Source of the DNA: Chryseobacterium gambrini
Lineage (GTDB): Bacteria; Bacteroidota; Bacteroidia; Flavobacteriales; Weeksellaceae
Reading direction: 5' to 3'
Length of the DNA stretch: 64,000 nucleotides
Assembly: GCF_900156825.1 (NCBI RefSeq)
Contig: NZ_FTOV01000004.1
Location: 248,001 to 312,000, forward strand
Shown: positions 1 through 9,562 of the stretch, in pieces
Layout: every line of letters starts with the position of its first letter
Numbering within the stretch: the first letter of the stretch is position 1
Made by a program: the position numbers and the translations under genes
The notes under the pieces: generated by a model
Databases searched by the model: none
What the model saw: only the letters and a program-made list of their open reading frames with translations
What the model was told of the DNA's origin: nothing

Positions 1-1266
1 TAAATGATCGCTTCTGAAATAAAAATATTCTGCATGCTTCGGAGAATCCCAATCTTTCAGATACCTGAATTTCGTACTTTCATTATTGGCATCTTCAGCC
101 ATTTTTACCAATTCTTCAGAATTTTTGTGAGGCGAATTTCCTCCCAGAAGCGCAGCTTCATTATTATCATTTCTCCCGATCATATCCCCATTGAGAACGG
201 CAACAATGTTTTCTTTTGGCACAACAGGATGCGCTGCATGCCATCTCGAACCCAACAAACCTCTTTCTTCAGCACCATGAAAAACAAAGAGAATACTGCG
301 TTTTGAAGGCTGTTTTTTATAGGCTCTTGCCATTGCCAACATCGCAACACAGGTACTTGCGTTATCATCTGCGCCGTTGTAAATTGTATCGTTTTTTACA
401 GGATGTCTTATTCCGTCGTGATCCTGATGTCCGCTGATTAAAACAAATTCGTTTTTAAGTTTAGGATCTGTACCGTCTATTTTTCCGATGATGTTTACGG
501 AAGGATATTTATACGTTTCTGTGATGAGGTGCAGCGAAATTTTAGGATTGTTTTTTACCCAGTCAGAATTTTCTCTTTTAATCCATAAAACCGGAATATT
601 ATTCGTCACACTTTCTCTTAAACCTTCTACTCCGTAAGAACCTCTCGTCATTTGCGGTAAAACTTCAACCCAGCTTTTATCCGATGTTTCGTCTGTAATG
701 AAGATGATTCCCTTTGCTCCCAGTTCAGATGCTTTGTTATAGTATTTTGTTCTTACAAAACCGGGATATCTTCTTACGAAAAGCGTCATTTCCTTTTCAA
801 TATTCTTGTCAGATGCATTTACGGCGAGAATTTTATCTTTAATATTTAATTTTGATAAATCTTCAGGTTCGGCATTTCCGGCGTAAACAATTTCAGAATC
901 AATGTTTGCATTTACGGGTTCCGCAACAAGAAAATCTTTCCATAATTTTAAAGAATTATCACCAATTTTCAGGCTGCTCTGCGGAATTACCTGATGTCTG
1001 TACATATCAAAAAACTGAAAGAAAGTTCCGTTGTCTCCGGCTGGTTTCATTCCCGCTTCCTTGGCTCTGTCAGCAAGCCACATTGATACTTTAAGCTCAT
1101 CTAAAGTTCCTGCTTCCCGACCCAGAAACTGATCGGCTGCAAGATCATACATATCCTTGCGAAGATCGCCTTCTTTGATAGCAGAAACCAGAGGTTTTTG
1201 ATAGGATTGAGCGGTAAAAGTCCCAAAAATAAATACACTGAGTGCAGATAATAGGTAATTTTTCAT
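1..1266 (-). CDS. Secreted M28-family metallopeptidase, C-terminus cut by window edge
   Basis: Read from the ATG at 1264-1266 this frame is open to the window edge (422 residues), so the 3' end is missing. Residues 1-20 form a signal peptide ending in FTAQ. A protease-associated-like region fills about residues 110-250. The M28 dizinc core follows: GHQDHDG (His280, Asp282), GADDNAS (Asp300 bridging), GAEERGLLG (Glu333 as general base, Glu334) and NGDMIG (Asp361). The last visible residues, FRSDHL, belong to the motif that supplies the final His ligand in this family. The protein is probably a periplasmic or outer-membrane aminopeptidase (Leu/Gln aminopeptidase or glutaminyl-cyclase-like), expressed alone. 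The family call is firm; the substrate cannot be read from the sequence. Confidence 0.9.
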   Translation of the reverse strand, partial: MKNYLLSALSVFIFGTFTAQSYQKPLVSAIKEGDLRKDMYDLAADQFLGREAGTLDELKVSMWLADRAKEAGMKPAGDNGTFFQFFDMYRHQVIPQSSLKIGDNSLKLWKDFLVAEPVNANIDSEIVYAGNAEPEDLSKLNIKDKILAVNASDKNIEKEMTLFVRRYPGFVRTKYYNKASELGAKGIIFITDETSDKSWVEVLPQMTRGSYGVEGLRESVTNNIPVLWIKRENSDWVKNNPKISLHLITETYKYPSVNIIGKIDGTDPKLKNEFVLISGHQDHDGIRHPVKNDTIYNGADDNASTCVAMLAMARAYKKQPSKRSILFVFHGAEERGLLGSRWHAAHPVVPKENIVAVLNGDMIGRNDNNEAALLGGNSPHKNSEELVKMAEDANNESTKFRYLKDWDSPKHAEYFYFRSDHL

Positions 1267-1379
1267 CTTGAATTTTTTAATGATTTGATTACACTTTTAA
1301 AATTTAACACAAAATAAACAAAAAATGAAGTTTAAGTTGAGGTTAAACTTTAAATAAGAAGAAATACGTTTCTAAAATT

Positions 1380-1616
1380 TTAATTCAGATTCGCAAGCTT
1401 ATCCGCAAACTGCTTAGAAAATTCTTTTCGGTCTTCCTCCATTTTCTCCGGTGTGGAAGGAAGGATATAATTAAAAAGGATTTTATCTTCGTTATCCAGA
1501 AAGATGATTTCCTTTTCGTTTCCATCGATCATTTGGGTAAAGATTTCCCACATCGAGGTATCTTTTAATTTTAATAACTCGAAAAACTGATCTGCTTTTA
1601 TTTCGATTTTCTGCAT
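1380..1616 (-). CDS. Small acidic hypothetical protein (78 aa)
   Basis: I do not recognise this protein. It is short, soluble and acidic, with no signal peptide or membrane segment; the N-terminal half looks mixed alpha/beta (MQKIEIKADQFFEL) and the C-terminal third is a charged helix rich in Glu and Lys. It begins 27 bp after the stop of the DUF5686 gene at 1644-3842 on the same strand, so the two may be cotranscribed. It is probably real because it sits in frame-clean space, has an ATG and has no competing gene. Nothing indicates function. Confidence 0.6.
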   Translation of the reverse strand: MQKIEIKADQFFELLKLKDTSMWEIFTQMIDGNEKEIIFLDNEDKILFNYILPSTPEKMEEDRKEFSKQFADKLANLN

Positions 1617-1643
1617 TTATCTTTTATTTAACGGTTTCATTTT

Positions 1644-3842
1644 TTAAAAATCCAGAATTTTTAATTTAAACTGAACTGCAAAATTTTGTTTAAAATTAGG
1701 AGTGGTGTAATATCCAACCCTGTAAAATAATCCCAGATTAAAGTAGGTAGATAGGAAATTATTCCATTCCAGACCGACTTCCTGATAAAGATGATCCAAA
1801 GGACGGAATCTGAACTGGTGGTAATCGGGATGCTTCATATTTCCCGTCGTTCCTCTTAACACAAAGTCGAAGCTTGAAATATTCTGCCCGAAGCTTTTAA
1901 AATACCATGGGATTTTGTGGGTAAAATAATAGGCAATAAACCGGTCGTTGTAATATTTTCCCCCTTCCAGAGTGGCAAATCCTAAGAAAGAAGTTAGGTT
2001 GAAATTAAAATCTTTCCTTGAAGAAGCAAGCCCGTTCATGGTGAAATTTTTCCAGATCGGCGCATCTCCGAAAACCATTCCGCCATAGAGTCTGAAACCT
2101 GTGGTTCCAAACATCGTTTTGAAATTATGAACCAAAAGCGCATCAAATCGTGTATAATCGAAATCTCCGCCAAATATTTTGTAGCTCTGTTCATAATTAA
2201 AATACAGTTCGGGATATTTCTGATCAATCAGTGATTTTCCCTGCGGCGTCATAATATTCGTAGAATTTGGGGAATATTTTAGTGTAAATAGGGTATTGAA
2301 GTTATCAAAAGAAGGACCTCTTCCACGGAAAGAATAATCGAACATCGCTTCTTCCAGATTTCTTCGGGCAGCAAAAACCAGTGTTAATCCGTTGGTAATA
2401 TCGTTCAGGTAAGATACTGAAGCGCCTTTGTAACGGTAATAACGATCGTTATTCAGGTTGTTTCCATAGTTTGCCGTTCTCATTTTAAAGCTCCAGAGTC
2501 TTCTGTAAAATTCACCGGAAGCCGTCACATCATCATAATAATCCAACCGGAAATACGAGTCTTTTTCCAACGTTGTTTTGATATCAAGACCAATCCTGTA
2601 TTTCCATTTATCATCCTTAAAACCGTAAGCAAAAAGGTAATCCGGAGAAAAATACGGATTGAAATTTTCATTAAGTTTTGCTTTTAATCCAACTCTGAAG
2701 CCTTCGTAAAGATTGTAATTGACGATTTCGTCTACTGCAAAATCTACCACCCCCACTTTAATCTGTCCGTTTAGGAACAAACCACCCAAAACTCTTGCTT
2801 TTCGGTCGATATTGTAGATTTTTCCGAGACTGTCGATTATTTTATAGGTATTTTTTTCTCTTTCGGTAAGAGGATCAGTTCGGTACTGGTCTAAGGTTTT
2901 TCCGTCGATATTTTTTACTGAAAAAGTGTAGCCTTTAAAGTCATTCTGATTGTTTTCGGCAGGGGAATGATAATCGAAATACCGCGATGTAAGAAACGCA
3001 TAGGTTCCGAACGTTTTTTTACTTTTCCTGTCGGTTTTTTCATCGCCTTTTTCGTTTTCCATCTGCATATTGCTCATTTTCAACTTTACGGTTTCGTATG
3101 CCAGAAACCATTTGTTGTTGAAGAAAATCCACGAACTGGTAATAATTCCGTCGTTTTTATTCTTGCTGAAATTTTCAATTTTTTTTACGCCGTAGGTTTC
3201 GGTATCTACATAAATAGCGCCGTTGTATTTTCGTTTTTTATCCGGCTTTTTGTAATTCACTTCCCTGAAACGGATAACGAAATTTTTTCTTCCGTCCATT
3301 TCAATGGTATCGGTGAGAAAGAAGCGGTAAAGTCCGCGGTTTTCTTTTTTAAGCTGATCCGGAATTTTGTCTCTGTTGCTCTGCTGAAGCGCGATCATTT
3401 CATAAATAGGCTGTTTGAGACCGGAAATTCTGTTATCCAGAATATTGATCTTCTCGCCGTATTTTTTAGAATACAGAAATTCCTGCGCTCTTTCCCAGAG
3501 AAACAGTTTGCTTTTCGAGAATATTTTTCGCGCGGAAATGTTGTTTAAAGAATCTTTTTCCCGCTTTTTTTTGAACATTCCGGTTTCTTCGAAGAATTTG
3601 TTGTACTGAGAAATACTGTCTTCGTCGATATCGAGAGAAATTTTTTCGTAAGATTTATAATAATAGGAATCCAGCGTTTTGGGAGAGTTCTCATGGAAAT
3701 ACTGATTCACTTTATTAAGGATTTCCAGTGCTCTCGGATCACTTTTGTCTTCGATGATAACGGTTTCAATAGAAGTAACTTTCGATTGTGAAAAACCAAA
3801 AATACAGATTGAAAAACATAGAAACAGTAAAATCCTTTTCAT
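1644..3842 (-). CDS. DUF5686 family outer-membrane protein (short paralog)
   Basis: About 732 residues starting with a clear signal peptide (MKRILLFLCFSICIFGFSQS). The open frame could start at a TTG five codons upstream, but that codon lies inside a perfect -7 promoter box (3855-3862), so I take the ATG at 3840-3842. The body matches the neighbour at 4123-6579 along its length: an N-terminal helical and beta region (DPRALEILNKVN), a middle beta-rich region and a C-terminal half of alternating aromatic strands ending in KLKILDF, typical of a Bacteroidota outer-membrane barrel. Unlike the neighbour it lacks an N-terminal carboxypeptidase-regulatory-like domain. DUF5686 proteins have no established function; surface or outer-membrane location is an inference. 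Confidence 0.8.
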   Translation of the reverse strand: MKRILLFLCFSICIFGFSQSKVTSIETVIIEDKSDPRALEILNKVNQYFHENSPKTLDSYYYKSYEKISLDIDEDSISQYNKFFEETGMFKKKREKDSLNNISARKIFSKSKLFLWERAQEFLYSKKYGEKINILDNRISGLKQPIYEMIALQQSNRDKIPDQLKKENRGLYRFFLTDTIEMDGRKNFVIRFREVNYKKPDKKRKYNGAIYVDTETYGVKKIENFSKNKNDGIITSSWIFFNNKWFLAYETVKLKMSNMQMENEKGDEKTDRKSKKTFGTYAFLTSRYFDYHSPAENNQNDFKGYTFSVKNIDGKTLDQYRTDPLTEREKNTYKIIDSLGKIYNIDRKARVLGGLFLNGQIKVGVVDFAVDEIVNYNLYEGFRVGLKAKLNENFNPYFSPDYLFAYGFKDDKWKYRIGLDIKTTLEKDSYFRLDYYDDVTASGEFYRRLWSFKMRTANYGNNLNNDRYYRYKGASVSYLNDITNGLTLVFAARRNLEEAMFDYSFRGRGPSFDNFNTLFTLKYSPNSTNIMTPQGKSLIDQKYPELYFNYEQSYKIFGGDFDYTRFDALLVHNFKTMFGTTGFRLYGGMVFGDAPIWKNFTMNGLASSRKDFNFNLTSFLGFATLEGGKYYNDRFIAYYFTHKIPWYFKSFGQNISSFDFVLRGTTGNMKHPDYHQFRFRPLDHLYQEVGLEWNNFLSTYFNLGLFYRVGYYTTPNFKQNFAVQFKLKILDF

Positions 3843-3854
3843 AGAAAACCTTGC

Positions 3855-3862
3855 CAAAATTA
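3855..3862 (-). promoter_or_regulatory. -7 box (TAATTTTG) of the short DUF5686 gene
   Basis: On the minus strand TAATTTTG fits the Bacteroidota -7 consensus TAnnTTTG and ends 12 nt before the ATG. It argues against the upstream TTG start. No clear -33 TTTG is visible at the right spacing. Confidence 0.45.
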
Positions 3863-4060
3863 CTAATATTTATTGTCCCGCAAAAGTTTTGTTAATTGAT
3901 ATTAATGGGATCATTCATTGGAAATATCTTTTAAAAAATAAGGCTCAAACTCCCCATCTTCAATCAAAGGACGGGATTCTTTTTGTATTAGAAGAAAATA
4001 ATATTGCAGAGAAACACTCAGTAAGCATATGTTTCATGGTTATTTTTTCAGAAAGATAAT

Positions 4061-4090
4061 AAAAAAACAGAAACCCGAAAGCTTCTGTTT
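4061..4090 (-). terminator. Rho-independent terminator of the long DUF5686 gene
   Basis: An 8-bp perfect stem (AAACAGAA at 4065-4072 with TTCTGTTT at 4083-4090), read on the minus strand, is followed by a run of T (the A tract at 4061-4067 on the plus strand). It lies 33 bp past the stop of the gene at 4123. Confidence 0.75.
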
Positions 4091-4122
4091 CTATTTTCCA
4101 GATAATTATTTAAAAATACGGC

Positions 4123-6579
4123 TTAGTTTAACAGGTTAAATCTCAGTTTGATTGCAAAGTTATCTTTAAATTCCGGGGTCTGATAATATCCTAAACGGTA
4201 AGAAAATCCTACCCCAAAGTTTCTTCCCAGAAAACGGTTCCAGATAACTCCGGCTTCCTGATAATAATGATCCAGCACCTGAAACTGGAACTGATGATCC
4301 TGTCTGTTTTTCATATTTCCGATCGCCGCCTGATATTCAAGTTCGATACTGGAATATCTTGATCCGAAAGTTTTAAACCTGAAAGGAAGATACTGCGATA
4401 CTTTGAAGGCAACAAATTTATCGGTAAAGAATGTTCCGGAAGGCATGGTTGCAAAACCTAAATTGGAAGGTGTCGTAATGCTCGAAGTCCTGTTGTCTCT
4501 GTTTGCATCGGTTTGCCCGGCGATTTCAAAGTTTTTCCAGATCGGTGCATTTCCTGAAGAAATTCCTCCGAAAAGTTTGATGTTCGTATATCCTAATTTT
4601 GATCTGAACTGATGAATAATTAACGCATCCACTCTGTGATAATCCAGATCTCCGCCTAACGTTTCAAATCCTTTTTCGTAATTCATGAAGATTTGCGGAT
4701 ATCCTTTTTCGTAGGTGAACTTTCCGCTCGGCGTCATGATATTTTTGTCATTCGGCGAGAATTTTAGAGATAAAGTGGCGCTTGTATTATCGAAACGGTT
4801 TCCCAGATTTTTATACTGATAATCAAAAAGAGCCTGTTGCTTTTCTTTATTCACGGCAACTTTCACGCTTAAAGAATTCGAAATATCATAAAGGAAAGAA
4901 GCTCCCCATTTCTGGTTTTTGTAAAAAGTTGAGTTGTGAAGATCCAGATTGATGTCTGAAAATTTCATCATCATGTCCCACATATTGTTGCTGAATCTTC
5001 CGGCTGCGAACACATCATCCACATAATCGATTCTGAAAACTGACGTTCTTTTGTCTGATAATCTTACATCAAGCCCTAAACCGTATTTCCAGGTGTGGTC
5101 TTTAAATCCGTACCCGAAATAGCCGTCCGGAGAAAATGTGTTGTTGAATTTTTCATTCAGCTTTATTCCTGCTCCCAGACGAAGACCTTGGTATTTATCG
5201 TAACTGAAAAACTTCGTAATGTCGAAATCGATGAATTTATACCGCAGATTTCCTCTTAAAAGCTGGGTTAAAGTATTCAGCTTTTTTTCAAAATCATGCT
5301 TTTCCACAAAGCTGTCGATCTTGGTGTAGGTTGCACTTTCTCTCGCGGTAAGACTGTCGGTTCTGTATTGGGAAAGGAGACTTCCGTCCGAGTTTTTCAT
5401 TTCAAGAGAATAGCCTTTGAATTCGGATGCTTTTTGTTCTTTATTGATTTCAAAATCGAAGAAACGGTTTTTTACATACAGATAATTTCCAAAATTCTTT
5501 TTGTTGTATTTTGTTTTTTCTCCGGGTTTCAGACTGTCTTTTTTAGAAGTCTCGAAACTCTGGCTTCCCATTTTTACTTTCATGTTTTCGTAGTCTAAGA
5601 ACCACTTTCCGTTAATAGGCTTCCAAACCGAAACAATATCTCCTTCATTCCGCTTTTTGCTTTGGCTTTCAAATTTTTTCAAAGCATAGGTTTCAGAATC
5701 AATATAGATTTTCCCGTTGAATTTTCTCGGATTCTGCTTCTTTTTATCAGTAATTTCCTTGAATTTAATCACAAAAGTTTTTCTTCCGTCGAGCTGTAAA
5801 GTATCGGAAAGATAAAAATTGAATAACTTTCTGTTTTCAGGTCTAAGCTGTCTCGGTGTTCTGTCAAGATTAGAAATATTGATCGCTAAAGCCTCATAAA
5901 TCGGATTTTTAAAGCCCGACATTCTGTTATCAATGATATTGGTTTTCTCACCGAAACTTTTAGAATATTTGTATTCTGCGGCTTTCTCCCAAAGGAACAG
6001 CTGGCTTTCGGTGGTCGCCTGAATAAGATCTTCTCCGATCAAAGAATCTTTTTTCTCTTTATCCGTTTGCTTAAGGTCTTTTTTATCAACCTTCGAAAGC
6101 GAGTCTTTTCTTACTGCTAAAAAGTTTTTGTACGTATCCACAGAATCTTTATCTACGTCAATAGAAAACTTGGAATACGATTTAAAATTGTAGGAATCCA
6201 GCGATTTTGGTGAATTCTCTTTGGCTCTTTTGTTTACCTCATCTAAAATTCTCAATGCTCGCGGATCACTTTTATCCTGAATGACAATTTTGTCTATATT
6301 TCCCATCTTTTCAGACAAAGGCTGCATAGAAACTTCCATAGACGGTTTTACATCCGTTACGACATCCTGAAAATTGCTGGCAAGAATTTCGACCTTTTTA
6401 CATTTTGTCTTAAAAGATACACTGCCGTTGAAGTCGGTTTTTCCAAGAAGTGCATCGTCACAGTAAATGGCTGCATTGTGAATAGGCTTTTTGTCCGCTT
6501 TATTGAAAACTTTCACCTGATTCTGTGCAAAAAACACTACCGAAATAAACAAAAACAGGGAAGATAGATATTTTGTCAT
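4123..6579 (-). CDS. DUF5686 and carboxypeptidase-regulatory-like domain protein
   Basis: 818 residues with a signal peptide (MTKYLSSLFLFISVVFFAQ). Residues about 20-90 form a CarboxypepD_reg-like beta sandwich (VKVFNKADKKPIHNAAIYC...), the plug-side domain common in Bacteroidota outer-membrane proteins. The rest aligns by eye with the preceding gene product: both have DPRALRILDEVN/DPRALEILNKVN, SPKSLDSYNFKSY/SPKTLDSYYYKSY, NDKNIMTPSGKF/NSTNIMTPQGKS and FRFKTFG/WYFKSFG, and both end in barrel-like strands. The two genes are therefore adjacent paralogs of different domain make-up. Each seems to have its own promoter region; this one has a clear terminator. Function is unknown; an outer-membrane location is inferred. 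Confidence 0.85.
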   Translation of the reverse strand: MTKYLSSLFLFISVVFFAQNQVKVFNKADKKPIHNAAIYCDDALLGKTDFNGSVSFKTKCKKVEILASNFQDVVTDVKPSMEVSMQPLSEKMGNIDKIVIQDKSDPRALRILDEVNKRAKENSPKSLDSYNFKSYSKFSIDVDKDSVDTYKNFLAVRKDSLSKVDKKDLKQTDKEKKDSLIGEDLIQATTESQLFLWEKAAEYKYSKSFGEKTNIIDNRMSGFKNPIYEALAINISNLDRTPRQLRPENRKLFNFYLSDTLQLDGRKTFVIKFKEITDKKKQNPRKFNGKIYIDSETYALKKFESQSKKRNEGDIVSVWKPINGKWFLDYENMKVKMGSQSFETSKKDSLKPGEKTKYNKKNFGNYLYVKNRFFDFEINKEQKASEFKGYSLEMKNSDGSLLSQYRTDSLTARESATYTKIDSFVEKHDFEKKLNTLTQLLRGNLRYKFIDFDITKFFSYDKYQGLRLGAGIKLNEKFNNTFSPDGYFGYGFKDHTWKYGLGLDVRLSDKRTSVFRIDYVDDVFAAGRFSNNMWDMMMKFSDINLDLHNSTFYKNQKWGASFLYDISNSLSVKVAVNKEKQQALFDYQYKNLGNRFDNTSATLSLKFSPNDKNIMTPSGKFTYEKGYPQIFMNYEKGFETLGGDLDYHRVDALIIHQFRSKLGYTNIKLFGGISSGNAPIWKNFEIAGQTDANRDNRTSSITTPSNLGFATMPSGTFFTDKFVAFKVSQYLPFRFKTFGSRYSSIELEYQAAIGNMKNRQDHQFQFQVLDHYYQEAGVIWNRFLGRNFGVGFSYRLGYYQTPEFKDNFAIKLRFNLLN

Positions 6580-6730
6580 TAGTCTTTTTTATAGATAAGA
6601 CAAAACTAAAAATAAGAAGGTTACAAAACGATAAGAAAAAATATAATCTTTTGTTAAAAATAAAATCAGCTGTACGCAAAGATGGTACAACTGATTTTCT
6701 ATAATAACTTTATTGACGTTTTAAGTTTGT

Positions 6731-9334
6731 CTAAATATTCAAAGCTTTCTGATAGGCATTTTCCAATCCGTCAAGATTTTTTCCTCCTGCTGTTGCAAAG
6801 CCCGGATTTCCGCCGCCGCCGCCTTGGATTTCCTTTGCTAAATCTTTTACGATAGCTCCTGCCTGATAATTTGCAGCCAAATCATCTGAAACACCCACCG
6901 TAATCATTGGTTTCCCGTCTGCATCAGAAAGGATGATCGTTACTGAAGTCGGTATTTCTCTCTTCAACTGGAATACGATGTCTTTTACAGAACCTGCATC
7001 AAGAGACGTTTTCTTTACCAAAAGCTGTTTGTCGCCTTTTTGTTCGTAAGCATTTTTCCAGTCGCCGATTTCTCCTTTTGCTTTTTCTTTCTTGAAAGCT
7101 TCCACTTCCGATTTTAAAGAAGCATTTTCTTCCATCAGCTTTTCAATCGAACGGATGAGGTCTTTGGATTTTAACAACTGAGAAAGTTCAGCTACCTGCT
7201 TTTCAAGATTTTTGAAATATTTTTCAGATTCGTCTCCGGAGATCGCTTCAATTCTTCTGATTCCTGCTGCTGCGGAACTTTCGGAAAGAATTTTAAAATG
7301 ACCGATTTCGCTGGTGTTTTTTACGTGAGTTCCTCCACAAAGTTCTTTCGAGCTTCCAAACTGGATCATTCTTACATTGTCTCCGTATTTTTCGCCAAAC
7401 AAAGCCATTGCTCCCTTGTCTAAAGCCTCCTGAATCGGGATGCTTCTGAACTCCTGCAACGCAATACTTTCTTTGATTTTTGTATTCACTTTATTTTCTA
7501 CCAAAGCCAGTTCTTCTTCCGTCATTTTGTTGAAGTGGGAGAAGTCGAAACGCAGATAATCGGGACCTACGTAAGAACCTTTCTGTTCAACGTGCGTTCC
7601 CAGAACTTCTCTTAACGCTTCATGCAGTAAGTGCGTTACCGAATGGTTTGCCTGAGAATTTTTTCTTTCCGCTGCATTTACTTTAGCATAGAAAACTGCT
7701 CCTGCATCTTTCGGAAGACCGTTAATTAACGAAATAATCAGCCCGTTTTCTTTTTTGGTTTCCAGAACCTCAAAACTTTCCGTGGCATTTTCAAGAAGAC
7801 CTTTATCTCCAACCTGTCCACCGCCATCAGGATAGAAAGGCGTTTCACTTAGAACCACCTGATAAAATTCTCCGTCTTTATTTTCTATTTTTCGGTATCT
7901 TGTAATGTAAGTTTCAGATTCTAATTGATCGTAGCCTACAAAATTTTCTGCTTTTTCCTCAAGAATTACCCAGTCGTGGACTTTTTGTTCAGCACCACCT
8001 CTTGAACGATCCTGTTGCTCTTTTTTTCTCGCTTCAAAACCTGCTTCATCAATCGTTAAGCCTTTTTCTTCAGCAATAATTCTCGTTAAATCATTCGGAA
8101 AGCCGTAAGTATCATATAATTCGAAAACTTCATCGCTTGGCAGCACTTTCAAATTGCTTTCAATGGTCTGCTGAATTAATTTTTCAACTCTTATCAGTCC
8201 GTTTTCAATTTTATTAAGAAAAGATTCCTCCTCGCTTTTGATCACTTCTGTAACCAAAGCTCCCTGTTTTTCAAGTTCAGGGAAGAATTTACCCATTTGT
8301 TCCTGAAGAACGGCAACCAATTTATAAAGGAAAGGTTCTTTCATGTCTAAGAATCTGTAAGAGTAGGAAACTCCTCTTCTTAAAATTCTTCGGATAACGT
8401 AACCTGCACCTCCGCTTGAAGGCAATTGTCCGTCTGCAATGGCAAAAGAAACCGCTCTGATGTGATCTACCACAACACGAAACGCAATGTCTTTTTCGTC
8501 TTTTAAAATTCCGGTATATTTTTTTCCTGAAAGTTCTTCCACTTTAGCAATTAAAGGGGTAAAAACATCGGTGTCATAATTGGAGGATTTTCCCTGAAGC
8601 GCCATACAAAGACGTTCGAAGCCCATTCCGGTATCAACATGTTGTGCAGGAAGTTTTTCCAAAGAACCATCAGCTTTTCTGTTGAATTCCATAAAAACGA
8701 GATTCCAGACTTCCACCACTTGAGGATGGTCATTGTTCACCAATTCAAGACCGGAAATTTTAGCTTTTTCTTCCGGAGTTCTCAAGTCAACATGAATTTC
8801 AGAACACGGTCCGCAAGGTCCGCTTGCACCCATTTCCCAGAAATTGTCTTTTTTGTTTCCGTTGATGATTCTGTCTTCAGAAATATGGGATTTCCAGAAA
8901 TCATAAGCATCCTGATCTCTTTCCAGATTTTCGGAAGCATCTCCTTCAAAAATGGTTACGTAAAGATTTTCTTTAGGAATTCCGTACACTTCCGTCAGCA
9001 ATTCCCAGGCAAAAGCAATAGCATCTTTTTTAAAATAATCACCAAAAGACCAGTTCCCCAACATTTCAAACATGGTGTGGTGATAGGTATCTCTACCTAC
9101 ATCATCCAGATCATTGTGCTTTCCGGAAACTCTTAAACATTTCTGGGTATCGGCAATTCTTGGAGCTTTAGGTTCTTTGTAACCTAAAAAATAATCTTTA
9201 AACTGCGTCATTCCCGAGTTGGAAAACATAAGGGTAGGATCGTCTTTCAGCACAATAGGAGCCGAAGGAACGATAAGGTGTTCTTTACTTTTAAAATAAT
9301 CTAAAAATTTTTGACGAATCTCTTGTGATGTCAT
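6731..9334 (-). CDS. alaS: Alanyl-tRNA synthetase
   Basis: Charges tRNA-Ala in the cytoplasm. I start it at MTSQEIRQKFLDYF (ATG at 9332-9334), giving 867 residues, normal for the family. The frame stays open 53 codons further upstream, but that stretch is low-quality sequence running into a repeat element and is not AlaS-like. The class II catalytic core (FKSKEHLIVPSAP, FSNSGMTQFKDYF, motif 2 around NWSFGDYF, GGAGYVIRRILRR) is followed by the editing domain with its zinc ligands HSVTH and CGGTH and by the C-Ala domain with a Gly-rich GGGGGNPGFATAGG. It is a single gene reading away from the sigma-factor cluster. Confidence 0.98.
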   Translation of the reverse strand: MTSQEIRQKFLDYFKSKEHLIVPSAPIVLKDDPTLMFSNSGMTQFKDYFLGYKEPKAPRIADTQKCLRVSGKHNDLDDVGRDTYHHTMFEMLGNWSFGDYFKKDAIAFAWELLTEVYGIPKENLYVTIFEGDASENLERDQDAYDFWKSHISEDRIINGNKKDNFWEMGASGPCGPCSEIHVDLRTPEEKAKISGLELVNNDHPQVVEVWNLVFMEFNRKADGSLEKLPAQHVDTGMGFERLCMALQGKSSNYDTDVFTPLIAKVEELSGKKYTGILKDEKDIAFRVVVDHIRAVSFAIADGQLPSSGGAGYVIRRILRRGVSYSYRFLDMKEPFLYKLVAVLQEQMGKFFPELEKQGALVTEVIKSEEESFLNKIENGLIRVEKLIQQTIESNLKVLPSDEVFELYDTYGFPNDLTRIIAEEKGLTIDEAGFEARKKEQQDRSRGGAEQKVHDWVILEEKAENFVGYDQLESETYITRYRKIENKDGEFYQVVLSETPFYPDGGGQVGDKGLLENATESFEVLETKKENGLIISLINGLPKDAGAVFYAKVNAAERKNSQANHSVTHLLHEALREVLGTHVEQKGSYVGPDYLRFDFSHFNKMTEEELALVENKVNTKIKESIALQEFRSIPIQEALDKGAMALFGEKYGDNVRMIQFGSSKELCGGTHVKNTSEIGHFKILSESSAAAGIRRIEAISGDESEKYFKNLEKQVAELSQLLKSKDLIRSIEKLMEENASLKSEVEAFKKEKAKGEIGDWKNAYEQKGDKQLLVKKTSLDAGSVKDIVFQLKREIPTSVTIILSDADGKPMITVGVSDDLAANYQAGAIVKDLAKEIQGGGGGNPGFATAGGKNLDGLENAYQKALNI

Positions 9335-9458
9335 AATACTATATATTGCTTTGCTTTTTACAATTTTGATAAGATGCAAATTTAATGTTTTTGAGTGATT
9401 TAGTTTTAAATATTTGATACTTTTGCTAAGATTTGTATAATAATCTGAAACATTTTCA

Positions 9459-9562
9459 GGAGCTTTTTCCCGCTTTCCATTGCAATTCCTCATTGCGCGG
9501 CTCCGCTTTGCTCCGCTGCTTCACTGCGGGATTTTCATTGCAATCGGGGCTAAATTACGGTC
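9459..9562 (+). repeat. Palindromic shoulder element, copy 1 (divergent form)
   Basis: Shares the left shoulder (GGAGCTTTTTCCCGCTTTCC) and the right end (TTGCAATCGGGGCTAAA then CGGTC) with the elements at 26251 and 41110. The centre differs: instead of a long perfect hairpin it has GC-rich purine/pyrimidine tracts (GCGGCTCCGCTTTGCTCC) flanked by direct copies of ATTGCAAT at 9479-9486 and 9537-9544. The rest of the 491-bp gap 9335-9825 shows no convincing gene; the alaS and sigma-factor promoters must lie in it. Confidence 0.7.

Noticed and set aside
2967..3548. 193-codon open frame on the plus strand
   Set aside because: It is the reverse complement of the DUF5686 gene and has a Phe/Ile-rich composition typical of an antisense shadow.
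3843..3857. TTG start of the short DUF5686 gene
   Set aside because: The TTG overlaps the TAATTTTG promoter box, and the ATG five codons on gives a standard signal peptide.
3843..4060. Possible gene remnant between the two DUF5686 genes
   Set aside because: Stops occur in every minus-strand frame within about 25 codons and the plus frame is the tail of an antisense shadow.
8639..9136. 165-codon plus-strand frame
   Set aside because: Antisense to alaS, whose catalytic motifs are intact; no family resemblance.
9335..9493. 53-codon N-terminal extension of alaS
   Set aside because: Runs into repeat copy 1, has no AlaS similarity, and MTSQEIRQKF is the normal N-terminus.
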